Under the pieces are notes generated by a model. It did no database searches. It worked only from the letters and a program-made list of their open reading frames with translations, and was not told the origin of the DNA. From assembly GCA_028281925.1 (NCBI GenBank), contig JANQIX010000057.1:62001-126000 (forward strand): a stretch of 64,000 nucleotides of DNA, given 5' to 3'. The position numbers and the translations under genes are program-made. This DNA comes from Alphaproteobacteria bacterium. GTDB lineage: Bacteria > Pseudomonadota > Alphaproteobacteria > DSM-16000 > Inquilinaceae. This document shows, piece by piece, positions 17,155-25,830 of the stretch; position 1 is the first letter of the stretch, and every line of letters starts with the position of its first letter.

Positions 17155-18396
17155 ATGCAGCGGCTGGCGTCAGGTCTCGATCGGATCCGACCTGGCATGA
17201 CCCGCCTTGTCGGCTGGGGCACGGGGAAGACCCTGGATGCGTTGATCGGTGGCTTTCCCCACCGCCTTGAGTATCTGGTGGAGGCCGTCGATCACACTCT
17301 GTGGGGGCGTCACCGCCACGGCCTTGCCGTGGCCGGGCCAGGGCGGTTGGCCAGCGAGCCGCCGGACCACGTGGTGGTCGTCGTCTTCTCCAACTACTAC
17401 GACGACTGCTGCCGGCAGATCGCTGCACTCGGCCCCTTTACCGTCATTCCAGCCATCGACGCGTCGACCGCGTCGCGGATTGGCGAGATCACGCGCGCTG
17501 CCGCGGCTGCGCAGCCGCGGTTGTCTGGCGCGCAGCATGATCATGCCATCTTGATCCAGGGTCCGCTGGTCGCTGGCGTCACGGAACAGGCGGTGAAGGC
17601 CTATTGCGGCCTTTACCCGAAGGCCCTGCTGATCTTGAGCACGTGGCAGACGGCCGATCCGCAGCTCTTGGCGACCCTGGGCCCGTATGTCGACCTCTGT
17701 CTGACCTCCGCCCCGCCCGACACGCCCGGCCGCCGCAATCGAAACATGCAGCTTGTCTCGACGCTGCGGGGGCTAGAAGCCGTCCGCGATGCCGGCGTGG
17801 GACACGTCTTGAAGACGCGCACGGACGTCGCCCTCTTGGCGGAAGATCTGCCTGAGAGGCTAGCGGCGCTGCAGAGGCAGACGCGACGGCCCGCCTGTGA
17901 CCGCTACGGCCTTGCCGGGCCCATCGTGGTCGGCCAAACCTTCACGCGGACCTATGTGCCTTACTTCCCGTCCGATATCGTGATGTTCGGGCATACGGCG
18001 GACCTGCTGCGCTATTGGTCGCGATCGCCGGATGGCCCTGAAGACGCGGCATCGGACTTCGGCGACGTCCGGCTGTTGAGCCTGCGTCGGTTCGGGCTGG
18101 ACGGAGCTTCGCCGGAAAGCTGGTTCTGCCTGGATTTCCTGCGCCGGATCGGCTGGCCCGTCGAGGGCACACTGCGCGACGGGTGGCGGGCTTTGTCGGA
18201 GCTGTTCGTGGTTGTCGACGATGCCTGGCTGGGCATGCTCTGGGCCAAGATGCCATCGCTGGCCTATCGGCCGAGCGTAGCGCTGGAGACGTTCAGCCAC
18301 GAACGCTGGAAGCTGCTGCGCGACGGCGACGAAACGGCCTTGGGAGCATTGGAACGCAGAGTCGACATCGACAGCGTTCGCATCGGCGACGCGTGA
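17155..18396 (+). CDS. WavE-like lipopolysaccharide synthesis protein
   Basis: 413 aa, ATG with CGGAGGGG upstream. Residues ~125-330 carry the WavE pattern: AILIQGPLVAG, ALLILSTWQT, RNRNMQLVSTLRGLE, VLKTRTDVALL and YFPSDIVMFG. WavE is needed for LPS core synthesis in Vibrio cholerae and looks glycosyltransferase-like. The N-terminal ~120 residues, including GMTRLVGWGTGKTLD, form an extra small domain. In this locus it probably adds a core or O-antigen sugar. Confidence 0.72.
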   Translation: MQRLASGLDRIRPGMTRLVGWGTGKTLDALIGGFPHRLEYLVEAVDHTLWGRHRHGLAVAGPGRLASEPPDHVVVVVFSNYYDDCCRQIAALGPFTVIPAIDASTASRIGEITRAAAAAQPRLSGAQHDHAILIQGPLVAGVTEQAVKAYCGLYPKALLILSTWQTADPQLLATLGPYVDLCLTSAPPDTPGRRNRNMQLVSTLRGLEAVRDAGVGHVLKTRTDVALLAEDLPERLAALQRQTRRPACDRYGLAGPIVVGQTFTRTYVPYFPSDIVMFGHTADLLRYWSRSPDGPEDAASDFGDVRLLSLRRFGLDGASPESWFCLDFLRRIGWPVEGTLRDGWRALSELFVVVDDAWLGMLWAKMPSLAYRPSVALETFSHERWKLLRDGDETALGALERRVDIDSVRIGDA

Positions 18397-18409
18397 GCGC
18401 GGGCGGCGA

Positions 18410-19138
18410 CTACCTGTTCGGCGGCTTCAAGCCGGTGCGGGAGTTGTTTGTCGACCGATGGAACAGCGGCCAATTGCCAATGGCATCGAAATACTCGTTG
18501 GCCGCCCGGCGGCAGCCTTCGTTGTAGCCATAATCGTCGACGATGATTACGCCCCCTGGCACCAATGACGGATAGAGATTCTCAAGCTCGACCTTGGTGC
18601 TGTAGTAGGTGTCCGTGTCCAGGCGCAGCAAGGCGATGCGGCCGTTGTCCGCAGCTGCCGTCGTATCTTCCACATTGCCGGGAACATAGAAGATCTTGTC
18701 TTCCGGATACCCGGTCTCAGCGACGTTGGCACGGGTCACATGCATGAAGTTGGTCGTGGTGCCCGTGACCGGCTGACCATAGCGATTAATGTCATGCTCG
18801 GTGATCACGCCGGTGAACATCTCGAAGCTGTCGTACAGAACCACACGACGATCCTCGACACCGACAGACTGCAGCGTGCGCAGGATCATCATCACCGACC
18901 CGCCGAAATAGACGCCGCATTCGACGATATCGCCGTCGATGCCCTGTTCCACGATATAGCGGGTGCTGGAATAGAGCGCCCAAAGCGCCGCGCAATTCAG
19001 CTGCGTGCATTCATAGACCTCCGCGGCGATCCGCCAAAAGGTCTCGTCATGCATGTCGTAGAAGGTTCGGCGCAGTTCGGCCTCGTCGAACGGTGCCTGG
19101 CCGGTCTGGTGGCCAAGCTCGGCCAGCGTAATGGGCAT
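18410..19138 (-). CDS. TylF/MycF-type O-methyltransferase
   Basis: 242 aa. TylF-family hallmarks: GIDGDIVECGVYFGGSVMMIL (SAM site), VVLYDSFEMF, and RLDTDTYYSTK plus GGVIIVDDYG, where the Asp residues bind the catalytic Mg2+. MycF and TylF methylate sugar hydroxyls on macrolides; homologues in glycan loci methylate deoxysugars. It converges with the WavE-like gene (13-bp gap) and diverges from the next gene. Confidence 0.85.
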   Translation of the reverse strand: MPITLAELGHQTGQAPFDEAELRRTFYDMHDETFWRIAAEVYECTQLNCAALWALYSSTRYIVEQGIDGDIVECGVYFGGSVMMILRTLQSVGVEDRRVVLYDSFEMFTGVITEHDINRYGQPVTGTTTNFMHVTRANVAETGYPEDKIFYVPGNVEDTTAAADNGRIALLRLDTDTYYSTKVELENLYPSLVPGGVIIVDDYGYNEGCRRAANEYFDAIGNWPLFHRSTNNSRTGLKPPNR

Positions 19139-19251
19139 AAGCGATCGCCTGTATGCATCCTGCGTGCCGGGAGACGGCGCAGATACTGCCCGAAGCCCGG
19201 CTGACCCCGCAACGTGCCAGCGGCCATGCCGGGCCCATAGGGCTGTTCCCT

Positions 19252-19269
19252 CTAAGAGTTGTTAACCAA
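19252..19269 (+). promoter_or_regulatory. CTAA-N6-TTAACCAA motif in divergent intergenic region
   Basis: CTAA at 19252-19255 and TTAACCAA at 19262-19269, six bases apart, in the 246-bp region between the TylF-like gene and the glycosyltransferase-like gene. It shares the octamer and spacing with the site at 16221-16238, so both divergent promoters may answer to the same regulator. The rest of the region is GC-rich with a G/C hairpin near 19316-19337. Confidence 0.3.
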
Positions 19270-19384
19270 AGCCGGTCAAGCTTTCGCGTGGCCGGCGTGC
19301 CGGCGGCCGGCCTTCCCCCAAGTCTGCACCAAGGGGGGCATTCAAAGCAGTTAGCACCGGCGCCTTTCTGGAGGGTGATCAGGC

Positions 19385-20629
19385 ATGAGCCACAAACCCA
19401 TGGTCGTCGCCTTTATCGGGCAGGACAGAAACGGATGCAGCCGCCACGTTTCGACGATGACGAACAACGGGCTGACCGATCTTGGGCTTGCGACCGGCAT
19501 CGTCGATCTCGCCAAGCCCGGTCACAGCGATGACTTCGCAGCACTGGTCGCGAGCCATCCCCTGCTGTTCTGCTATGGGTTCCAGGGCGTCGGTGCGCGG
19601 CTGACGCATCCCAGTGGCCAGAACCTCTGGGACCGTCTGCAGGTGCCCTTTCTGTCTCTGCTGTTCGATCACCCCTGCTACATGCCGGCCAATCACAGCG
19701 TCGACAGCGAATACGTCATAAGCTGCTACCACGCGCGCGATTTCTACGATGTCCACCGCTGCCATCTGACCGACCGTCAGCCGGCCTGCCTGCTGCGCCC
19801 GGCCTACGAGGCGCTAGACCACCGCCCGCGCATCGCCTGGGCGGATCGGGACGTGCCGCTCTTGTATCTCAAGACCGGCAACAACCCGGAGGAGCTGTCG
19901 CGATCGTGGGCGGCGTTCCCAAAGACGGTTCAGTCGATCATCTGGGACGTCGTTGCGGAGGCTGCCAAGGGCAATGGTCCGAACCTGGTCGATCTTCTGC
20001 ACGCCCGGCTGCTGGCCGACGACCTGTCGATCCCGGTGCGCACGGAACTGTTTTGGTCGCTGGTGCGCAATGTCGACGACTATATCCGGCGCGTGCGCAG
20101 CACCCGCATGGCCGAGGCCCTAAAACCGCTGGATGCCCTGATCATCGGCGCCAACTGGGACCATATCGACAAGACGGGCGCGCGGGCCCGCTTCCTGCCG
20201 CCCGTACCCGCGGCCGAGGGCCTCGAGCTGTTTGCGAGGGCGCGCTTCGTTGTGAACACGAACCCGTTCATGAACCACGGGTTTCACGAGCGCGCGGCGC
20301 AGGGCGTGCTGTTCGGCGCCGCCGTGGTGACGGACGACAACCTCTTCACCCGACAGCATATGGGCGATATGCCGTCGGTCTTCCGCTTCCAATGGATGTC
20401 GGACGATCTGACCGGAGCGATCCGAGACTTCGCCGAACGGACACCGTTCACCCAGGACGACCTGAACCTCGCCGAGCACCAGATCCTGCAACAGTTCGCC
20501 TCAACGACCTATCAAAACAGGGTTCTCGAGATCGTTCGCATCCGCCGCCAGGTCCACTACGCCAGCGGCATCGTCAGCGAAGGGTTCACCGACCCGCAGC
20601 AGGCCAATCGTCAGCATGCCGCGGAATAG
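19385..20629 (+). CDS. Glycosyltransferase-like protein (CgeB/GT1-like)
   Basis: 414 aa, ATG 19385 with GGAGGG 8 bases upstream. N-terminal MVVAFIGQDRNGCSRHV and a LLFCYGFQGVG strand; the C-terminal half has GLELFARARFVVNTNPFMNHGFHERAAQGVLFGAAVVTD, the glycosyl-transfer motif of Glyco_trans_1_2/CgeB-type proteins. Probably a cytoplasmic transferase or a spore/capsule maturation-type homologue. Activity not established. Confidence 0.65.
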   Translation: MSHKPMVVAFIGQDRNGCSRHVSTMTNNGLTDLGLATGIVDLAKPGHSDDFAALVASHPLLFCYGFQGVGARLTHPSGQNLWDRLQVPFLSLLFDHPCYMPANHSVDSEYVISCYHARDFYDVHRCHLTDRQPACLLRPAYEALDHRPRIAWADRDVPLLYLKTGNNPEELSRSWAAFPKTVQSIIWDVVAEAAKGNGPNLVDLLHARLLADDLSIPVRTELFWSLVRNVDDYIRRVRSTRMAEALKPLDALIIGANWDHIDKTGARARFLPPVPAAEGLELFARARFVVNTNPFMNHGFHERAAQGVLFGAAVVTDDNLFTRQHMGDMPSVFRFQWMSDDLTGAIRDFAERTPFTQDDLNLAEHQILQQFASTTYQNRVLEIVRIRRQVHYASGIVSEGFTDPQQANRQHAAE

Positions 20630-20634
20630 CGCCG

Positions 20635-21444
20635 TCAATCGACCTCTGGCGTTGCCGCGGACCCGGCCAACAGGCCGCCGTCGATCGACAGTTCCGCGCC
20701 GGTCATATAGGCGGCCTCGTCAGACGCCAGCATAACGCACAGCGCGGCCACCTCTTCCGGCCTGCCGAACCGGCGCAAGGGGGTGTCGGCGACCAGCGCC
20801 GCCATGCGCGCCTCGCGATCCGGGCCGGATCCCAGCATCGGTTCCCACATCGGCGTCAGCACTGCGCCGGGATGGATGGAATTGCAGCGGATCTTCAGCC
20901 CCTGTTCAGCACAATAGAGTGCGACCGTCTTCGTATGGTTGCGGACGGCAGCCTTGGACGACGCATAGGCCGCAGCGGCCGGAATGCCGACCAGTCCCGA
21001 CCGCGAAGAGATGTTGATGATTGAACCTTCGCCAGTCCGCCGCATGGCCCGGATGGCGTGCTTGCAGCCGAGGAATACGCCGTCGAGGTTGGTGGCGTGC
21101 ACGGCGCGCCAGTCCTCAAGTGTTGCATTCTCGGGGTCGTGTGGGACCGGTCGGGCCTCGAAACCGGTGACGCCGGCATTGTTGACAACGATATCCAGTC
21201 GCTGCTCGCGCGTCAGCACGTCATCGACGACCCGTCGCCAGTCCTCTTCGTTGCGGACGTCGAGATCGTCGAACCGGGCGTGCTGCGGATCGATCGCAGC
21301 AGCGACCCGACGCGCACCCTCGTTCTCCAGGTCGGTGACAACGACAAACGCGCCTTCCGCGGCAAAGACGCGGGCAATGGCCTCTCCGATACCCCGGGCG
21401 GCGCCTGTCACCAGAGCGATCTTGCCGTCTAATCTGGCTCCCAT
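20635..21444 (-). CDS. Short-chain dehydrogenase/reductase
   Basis: 269 aa classical [13 protein letters not shown] is the NAD(P) loop, VNNAGV and NISSRSG contain the catalytic Ser region, and YASSKAAV the Tyr-x-x-x-Lys; GAELSIDGG is the C-terminal motif. ATG 21444 has GGGG spaced 5-7 bases upstream; the frame extends much further but without family residues. Substrate unknown; it may be unrelated to glycan synthesis. Confidence 0.88.
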   Translation of the reverse strand: MGARLDGKIALVTGAARGIGEAIARVFAAEGAFVVVTDLENEGARRVAAAIDPQHARFDDLDVRNEEDWRRVVDDVLTREQRLDIVVNNAGVTGFEARPVPHDPENATLEDWRAVHATNLDGVFLGCKHAIRAMRRTGEGSIINISSRSGLVGIPAAAAYASSKAAVRNHTKTVALYCAEQGLKIRCNSIHPGAVLTPMWEPMLGSGPDREARMAALVADTPLRRFGRPEEVAALCVMLASDEAAYMTGAELSIDGGLLAGSAATPEVD

Positions 21445-21451
21445 CCGGCCC

Positions 21452-21835
21452 CTACCTCGGTGTCGTTGCCGTCTCGTCGCCCAAGGCAGCGGCGCAGAAA
21501 TCGTCGAGCGCGCGCCCGATCGCCAGTGAGGCGGTGTGCGGCAGCTCGTCAGTTCCCGGCGTCCAGGCGCGGATGCCGGGCACGAGGTCCTCCGCGCTCG
21601 CGATGTTCCCATCCCGACACTGCCGCACAATCGAGTTACCTCGGTGATCGTACACACGGATACTACCCACCGCGTCAGAGATGAAGGAAAGCGCCGCCTC
21701 TTCGTCCGTCTCGAGCGCGGCCACCAACTCCTCGACTGAGTCGAAGTACGGCGGTGTGCCCCACCGAACCTGGGTCGCGGCGACACCTACCAAGATGGCG
21801 ACGGCCAGTGCAGTAAATCCGCTGGTCCGTGTCAT
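21452..21835 (-). CDS. Small secreted Rap1a-like protein (copy 1)
   Basis: About 127 aa. N-terminal hydrophobic segment ([19 protein letters not shown]) works as a signal peptide or anchor. Mature part: a helix with [20 protein letters not shown], two Cys (RQCRDG and DDFCAAAL), and [10 protein letters not shown]. The order of an internal FIxGA helix, Cys, LVPxI helix and terminal FC resembles Rap1a/Tai immunity-type proteins. It is a tandem paralogue of the next gene. ATG 21835 is preferred to TTG 21859. No partner toxin was seen nearby. Confidence 0.6.
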   Translation of the reverse strand: MTRTSGFTALAVAILVGVAATQVRWGTPPYFDSVEELVAALETDEEAALSFISDAVGSIRVYDHRGNSIVRQCRDGNIASAEDLVPGIRAWTPGTDELPHTASLAIGRALDDFCAAALGDETATTPR

Positions 21836-21971
21836 TGTCACCAGCCTGATCCCAGCCAAATCAGATGCCGCCTGCGCTACCAGCGGCCATGACGGCAGTC
21901 GAGTGCGGGTCTCGTCGACCGCTGATAGGACCGGGCGGTCGCCGAACCGACGGCGCCCGGAGTGCTTCGAC

Positions 21972-22373
21972 CTATTCGGGCACTGTCACTTCCCCCTCAC
22001 CCAGGGCGTCCGCGCAGAAATCCGCCAGCCCGTGCAAGACCGCAGTCGCAGCATAGCCCACAACCCCAGAGACATCGGGTTGCGCCTCGATCTGGGCCCT
22101 TATGGCGGGCACGAGATCCTCCGCGCCGGCAAAGGTGACGGTGAGGCATTGCGGCACCCACCACAGCATGGGATCCCCCTGGCCACCGCGAAGGTGAAGC
22201 ACCCCGATTGCCCCGGAAATGAACGCCAGCGCCGCCGGTTCGTTGGCGTCGAGCGCTGCTTCCAGTTCTTCGCCCGATGCCACATGGCCGAAGCGGGACA
22301 GGTGTTCCTGTGCGCCCGCGGGCGCCGCCATGGCACCGAAGCCCGCCAAGACCAGCCCGCAGAGCCGCATCAT
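21972..22373 (-). CDS. Small secreted Rap1a-like protein (copy 2)
   Basis: 133 aa. ATGATG start with GGGAGG 7 bases upstream. Signal peptide ends at about AAPAGA-QE. Mature domain has AALAFISGAIGVLHL, PQCLTVTFAGAEDLVPAIRAQIEAQPDVSG and ADFCADALG, with two conserved Cys likely forming a disulfide. It is related to the gene at 21452-21835 and matches the Rap1a-like pattern better. Function unknown; periplasmic. Confidence 0.65.
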   Translation of the reverse strand: MMRLCGLVLAGFGAMAAPAGAQEHLSRFGHVASGEELEAALDANEPAALAFISGAIGVLHLRGGQGDPMLWWVPQCLTVTFAGAEDLVPAIRAQIEAQPDVSGVVGYAATAVLHGLADFCADALGEGEVTVPE

Positions 22374-22429
22374 CGGTCAGCCTCCCAACGCACGTGGGTT
22401 TACATTCGGCCCGATCCTCAACCCGCGTC

Positions 22430-23041
22430 TCACCACAGCGATTGCCTGGCCCGTTCTGGCCACGCACGGTCATAGGTGTCGCCGCCGATACGGTCCTCGC
22501 TTATTGCAGCCAGGATCCTGCCGGGCGTTGGCAGGTTGCCCGGGCGGACATGCCGGTCCGGATTCCACAGTTCGGACCGGACGATAGCGCGGGCGCATTG
22601 GAAATAGATCGCCTCTACGGTCATCACGACGACCGACCGCGGCGGCTTGCCATCGACGGCGAACGAGGCCAGCAGGTCGGCATCGGTCGTCACGTTGGCC
22701 AGGCCGTTGACCCTGAGCGTGGTTCCGGAGCCGGGGATCAGGAACAGGAGCGCCGCGCGCGGGTCCCGCACGATGTTGCGCAGGGAATCGATGCGGTTGT
22801 TGCCGCGCCGATCGGGCAGCATCAGCGTGCGCTCATCGCCAATGCGCACAACGCTGCCCAGATCGCCACGCGGGGAGCAGTCCAAACCCTCAGGGCCTGC
22901 GGTCGCCAGAATGACGAACGGCGAGGCCTCGATCAGCGTGCGATACTCCGGCGTGATTCGATCAACTTCTTTGACGGTTGATGCCTCTTGAGGCAGGCCA
23001 TAGATCGCCTCAAGCTCTGCGACAGTCGTGACGACGGACAT
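22430..23041 (-). CDS. FMN-dependent PPOX-type flavoprotein (pyridoxamine 5'-phosphate oxidase family)
   Basis: 203 aa. Split-barrel FMN-binding fold: SPFVILATAGPEGLDCSPRGD, RTLMLPDRRGNNRIDSLRNI and LFLIPGSGTTLRVNG are characteristic of the MSMEG_1061-type subfamily. ATG 23041 chosen because upstream codons in frame lack domain signal. Probably a flavin- or F420-type reductase rather than a true PNP oxidase. Not obviously linked to the glycan genes. Confidence 0.8.
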   Translation of the reverse strand: MSVVTTVAELEAIYGLPQEASTVKEVDRITPEYRTLIEASPFVILATAGPEGLDCSPRGDLGSVVRIGDERTLMLPDRRGNNRIDSLRNIVRDPRAALLFLIPGSGTTLRVNGLANVTTDADLLASFAVDGKPPRSVVVMTVEAIYFQCARAIVRSELWNPDRHVRPGNLPTPGRILAAISEDRIGGDTYDRAWPERARQSLW

Positions 23042-23397
23042 GATCTGATCCCAGCGACAAGGAGCGTGAACGGGCATGCGGCAGGTCGATGCCCTCGGCC
23101 ATTGCGCACGGACGGTATCATGAATGCCCGCTGGCCGTCGCCGCCAAGGCGCCGTTGATCTCTGGCGGCGAGCGGCGGACAGACGGCGCAGGGCGGCAAC
23201 CTGAACAGAACGTCCAAGCTCCGACCATCCTGCCTTGCCCGGCGGGCATACCGGCGAGCACAATCGCCGCGCCATGGCATTGACCGCGTCCATAACCTTC
23301 CCCGACCCGCCGGCCACGGATCCCAGGTCGGTTAGAACAGCCTGCGCCGCGTGCCGACGCGGGGCCTTCATCGACCTTCGCGCCTGAGGGCTTGGTA
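23042..23397. other. 356-bp divergent intergenic region without a supported gene
   Basis: Between the FMN flavoprotein (minus) and the methyltransferase (plus). Frames on both strands are open in this GC-rich stretch, but none has a recognisable domain, a good start context or consistent neighbours. GAGGG at 23386-23390 is the ribosome binding site for GTG 23398. No clear promoter hexamers or repeats. Confidence 0.5.
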
Positions 23398-24324
23398 GTG
23401 TTCGGCCGCCTTTTCAGGCGCAAACCCCGGCACACTCCGCCCGCGGCCCGACCGATCCGGCTGCGGATGAAGCGCCTCGGCCGGCGCCTCGGCCTCTTCC
23501 GCAAGCCAATCATGGGCGCACGGATCCCGCCGACACCTGAGAACATAGAAAGCGGCTATTGGGGCACCTGCGTCACGACGCGCCGTCACCGAGAGCTGGT
23601 CGAGCTCTTCGAGCAATACGAAGTGCCGAAGGATGCTCGTATCCTCGATGTCGGCTGCTCGAAGGGCTTTCTTGCAGCCGCCCTGGCCCATCACGGCTGG
23701 ACCGGGCTGACCGGCTGTGATCGCCTGGTTCCGGACGACCGTCCGCCGGACCAGAAAGACTATGTGGACTTCCGCCACCTGCTGGACTACCGGCGGATCG
23801 ATCTCGACATCGATGGCCTGGCCCCGCTGCCGGCGGATGCGTTCGACGTGGTCGTCTGCTCCGAAGTGCTCGAGCATCTCGAAGCGCCATCTTTCCTGTT
23901 CAAGGAATTCCAGCGCGTTCTGCGCCCCGGCGGCCGTGTGTTCATGGAGGTCCCAAACACCGGGAACGTTTTCGAGAAGCTCCGGTTTCTCAGAACATCA
24001 AACTTCTCCCGCTATGCCTATCGCGACGACCGCAGCCACCGAACACATATCTCGATCTTCACGCCGGACGTGATCCGATTGCTGGCCGTGCGCAGCGATT
24101 TTGAGATCGTAGACTTCGTTGGCGGCTACGCGATGTTCTGGAATGAGTTTCTGTTCCCCGGGCGCAAGGTATCGACGCGCTGGAGCTACGGCCTGAACGT
24201 CGTTCTGCACAGTGTGCGCACAACGCCGTGGACAGATGATGAGAGGATGGACGTCGGCCGCACCTGGCAGCCTGCTGCCGCCTTGCCGGCGGACCACGGT
24301 CGCGGGCACAATCCGGACCCATGA
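23398..24324 (+). CDS. Class I SAM-dependent methyltransferase
   Basis: About 308 aa from GTG 23398. After a basic N-terminus (~45 residues), motif I is RILDVGCSKGFLAAAL, then CDRLVP, FDVVVCSEVLEHLEAP and LRPGGRVFMEVPN, a UbiE/Methyltransf_11 layout. TTG 23392 is also in frame but too close to the GAGGG. Similar proteins are common in LPS/capsule loci. Its stop forms an ATGA overlap with a 52-codon ORF. Confidence 0.85.
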   Translation: MFGRLFRRKPRHTPPAARPIRLRMKRLGRRLGLFRKPIMGARIPPTPENIESGYWGTCVTTRRHRELVELFEQYEVPKDARILDVGCSKGFLAAALAHHGWTGLTGCDRLVPDDRPPDQKDYVDFRHLLDYRRIDLDIDGLAPLPADAFDVVVCSEVLEHLEAPSFLFKEFQRVLRPGGRVFMEVPNTGNVFEKLRFLRTSNFSRYAYRDDRSHRTHISIFTPDVIRLLAVRSDFEIVDFVGGYAMFWNEFLFPGRKVSTRWSYGLNVVLHSVRTTPWTDDERMDVGRTWQPAAALPADHGRGHNPDP

Positions 24325-24479
24325 TCGTCGTGCTTCACAATCTGCTGACGCGCCGAGAGTTGCGGGCCATCGTCGCTCTGGGCCGCGAAGAAGGCGTCAA
24401 TGGCCTGCGATCGGTCGCGCGTGTGGGCGGAAGCATGACCGCGTCCGCAACCGGGCGGAGGCAAGCCCATGACGTCTGA
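24321..24479 (+). CDS. Small ORF, 52 aa, possible remnant
   Basis: Starts with ATGA overlapping the methyltransferase stop and ends 11 bp inside the next gene. Its N-terminal MIVVLHNLLTRRELRAI resembles the opening helix of 2OG-Fe(II) oxygenases (a strand plus LSxxEL helix), after which similarity stops. It could be a translated linker peptide, a truncated oxygenase remnant or noise. Coupling by overlap on both sides is the only positive evidence. Confidence 0.3.
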   Translation: MIVVLHNLLTRRELRAIVALGREEGVNGLRSVARVGGSMTASATGRRQAHDV

Positions 24480-25212
24480 GATCATCGACCCCGCTGGCGA
24501 ACCGGATCGGCATACGCTGTCGCCCGAGGGCCAGCCCATCGGGCTGCCGCTAACGGACTGGGAGGGGGCGCCCGTGCCGAAGCGGGTCACGCTGGTCGGC
24601 AAGCAGACAGTGGCGAGCCCGCTGATGCCCCATCAAGCCCGCACCCTCTTTCCAGCTTATGCCGCAGATGAGACCGGACGTGTCTGGACGTATATGACGA
24701 AGGGGCCCTTCGGCCATGAGTTGGAGCTGGCGGTCTGGATTGCGCAGCTGGCGGACAAGCGCGACCCGCTGTTCTTCCATCTCGCCCACGCCGACGGTGC
24801 TCCCATCGGCGTCGCCTCACTGATGCGCATCGATCCCGCGGCCGGATCCATAGAAATCGGCAACATCGCCATCGTTCCGGCAGCGCAAAGGACCCGGGCT
24901 GCGACGGAGGCCCTGTTCCTGTTGATGCACTATGCCATGGACCACCTGGGCTATCGGCGCCTGGAGTGGAAGTGCGACGCGCTGAATGCCCCGTCACGCC
25001 GCGCTGCGGCGCGCTTCGGCTTCCGGTTTGAGGGCATCTTCCTGAACGCCACCGTCTATAAGGGCCGCAACCGCGACACCGCCTGGTTCGCCATCACGGA
25101 TGCCGAATGGCCGTCACGGCAGGCGGCCTTCTTCGCCTGGCTGCAGGACGACAATTTCGACGCCGAAGGGCGGCAACGGCAGCCGCTCGCCGCTTTCAGG
25201 ATCGGCGACTGA
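24469..25212 (+). CDS. GNAT-family N-acetyltransferase (RimJ/RimL type)
   Basis: 247 aa. GNAT fold: PIGVASLMRIDPAAGSIEIGNIAI (beta strands 3-4), then the acetyl-CoA loop region PAAQRTRAATEALFLL and GYRRLEWKCDALNAPSRRAAARFGFRFEG, the block shared by RimJ/RimL enzymes. ATG 24469 has GGAGG about 9 bases upstream. RimJ/L relatives acetylate protein N-termini or small amines; substrate unknown. Confidence 0.88.
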   Translation: MTSEIIDPAGEPDRHTLSPEGQPIGLPLTDWEGAPVPKRVTLVGKQTVASPLMPHQARTLFPAYAADETGRVWTYMTKGPFGHELELAVWIAQLADKRDPLFFHLAHADGAPIGVASLMRIDPAAGSIEIGNIAIVPAAQRTRAATEALFLLMHYAMDHLGYRRLEWKCDALNAPSRRAAARFGFRFEGIFLNATVYKGRNRDTAWFAITDAEWPSRQAAFFAWLQDDNFDAEGRQRQPLAAFRIGD

Positions 25213-25241
25213 CCCGCCGCCCGACACTCTGGCGGACGCCG

Positions 25242-25715
25242 TTAGGCCGGTTCGGCAAGAACCGCGGTCGGCGCAGTGCCCATGAGCCTGCGGAAGTCCT
25301 CAGCCCCGACCTGCACCAGGGATTCGTGATCGCCGCCCTCGAAGAACACGGTTTGTGCATATCTCAGGCTCTGGTCCCACATGGCATTCAAGCCGTAGGC
25401 GCCCGCGATCGCCGGCACCGCGCCGAAATCGCAGTCGCCGAACAACCGCTCCAATTCATCCTCCACCGCCATTTCGAGGCGATGCCGGCCGGTCGCTTCA
25501 TGGATATGGGGCAGTTTGAGCTTGTATGTCGCCGGCATCACGGCGACCAGATACCCTTTCTCATCCTTCAGCACGACCGCTTTGGCCACACAGTCGCCAG
25601 GCACTTGGGCAGCCTCCGCGGTGTGTAGGCTGTCCTCGGTACGACCGTGCCTGACCACCTGATACCTGACATGGTGGTCGTCCAGATACGTCCGTAGTGT
25701 GGGTGAAAGTGACAT
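25242..25715 (-). CDS. YbaK/EbsC-family aminoacyl-tRNA deacylase-like protein
   Basis: 157 aa. YbaK fold: VVRHGRTEDSLHTAEAAQVPGDCVAKAVVLKDEKGYLVAVMPA, with the lysine used in trans-editing (AKAVVLKD), and a GAVPAI pocket. ATG 25715 is preceded by GGAGGGG at a good distance. YbaK-like proteins clear mischarged tRNAs (often Cys-tRNA-Pro). Divergent from the DksA-like gene. Confidence 0.85.
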   Translation of the reverse strand: MSLSPTLRTYLDDHHVRYQVVRHGRTEDSLHTAEAAQVPGDCVAKAVVLKDEKGYLVAVMPATYKLKLPHIHEATGRHRLEMAVEDELERLFGDCDFGAVPAIAGAYGLNAMWDQSLRYAQTVFFEGGDHESLVQVGAEDFRRLMGTAPTAVLAEPA

Positions 25716-25830
25716 GGTCGGCCCCTCCATCATTGCTGGAAGCCTGACCAAGAATTGTAGCACACTCGTCCATTGCCGGTGCGGGCGGCGGCTGCATGGC
25801 CCTGCCCGGAGCACGGGAGGGACCGCAGCC

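Noticed and set aside
23118-23546. Minus-strand ORF spanning the flavoprotein/methyltransferase gap
   Set aside because: It overlaps the methyltransferase coding region, has a basic low-complexity translation and no motif.
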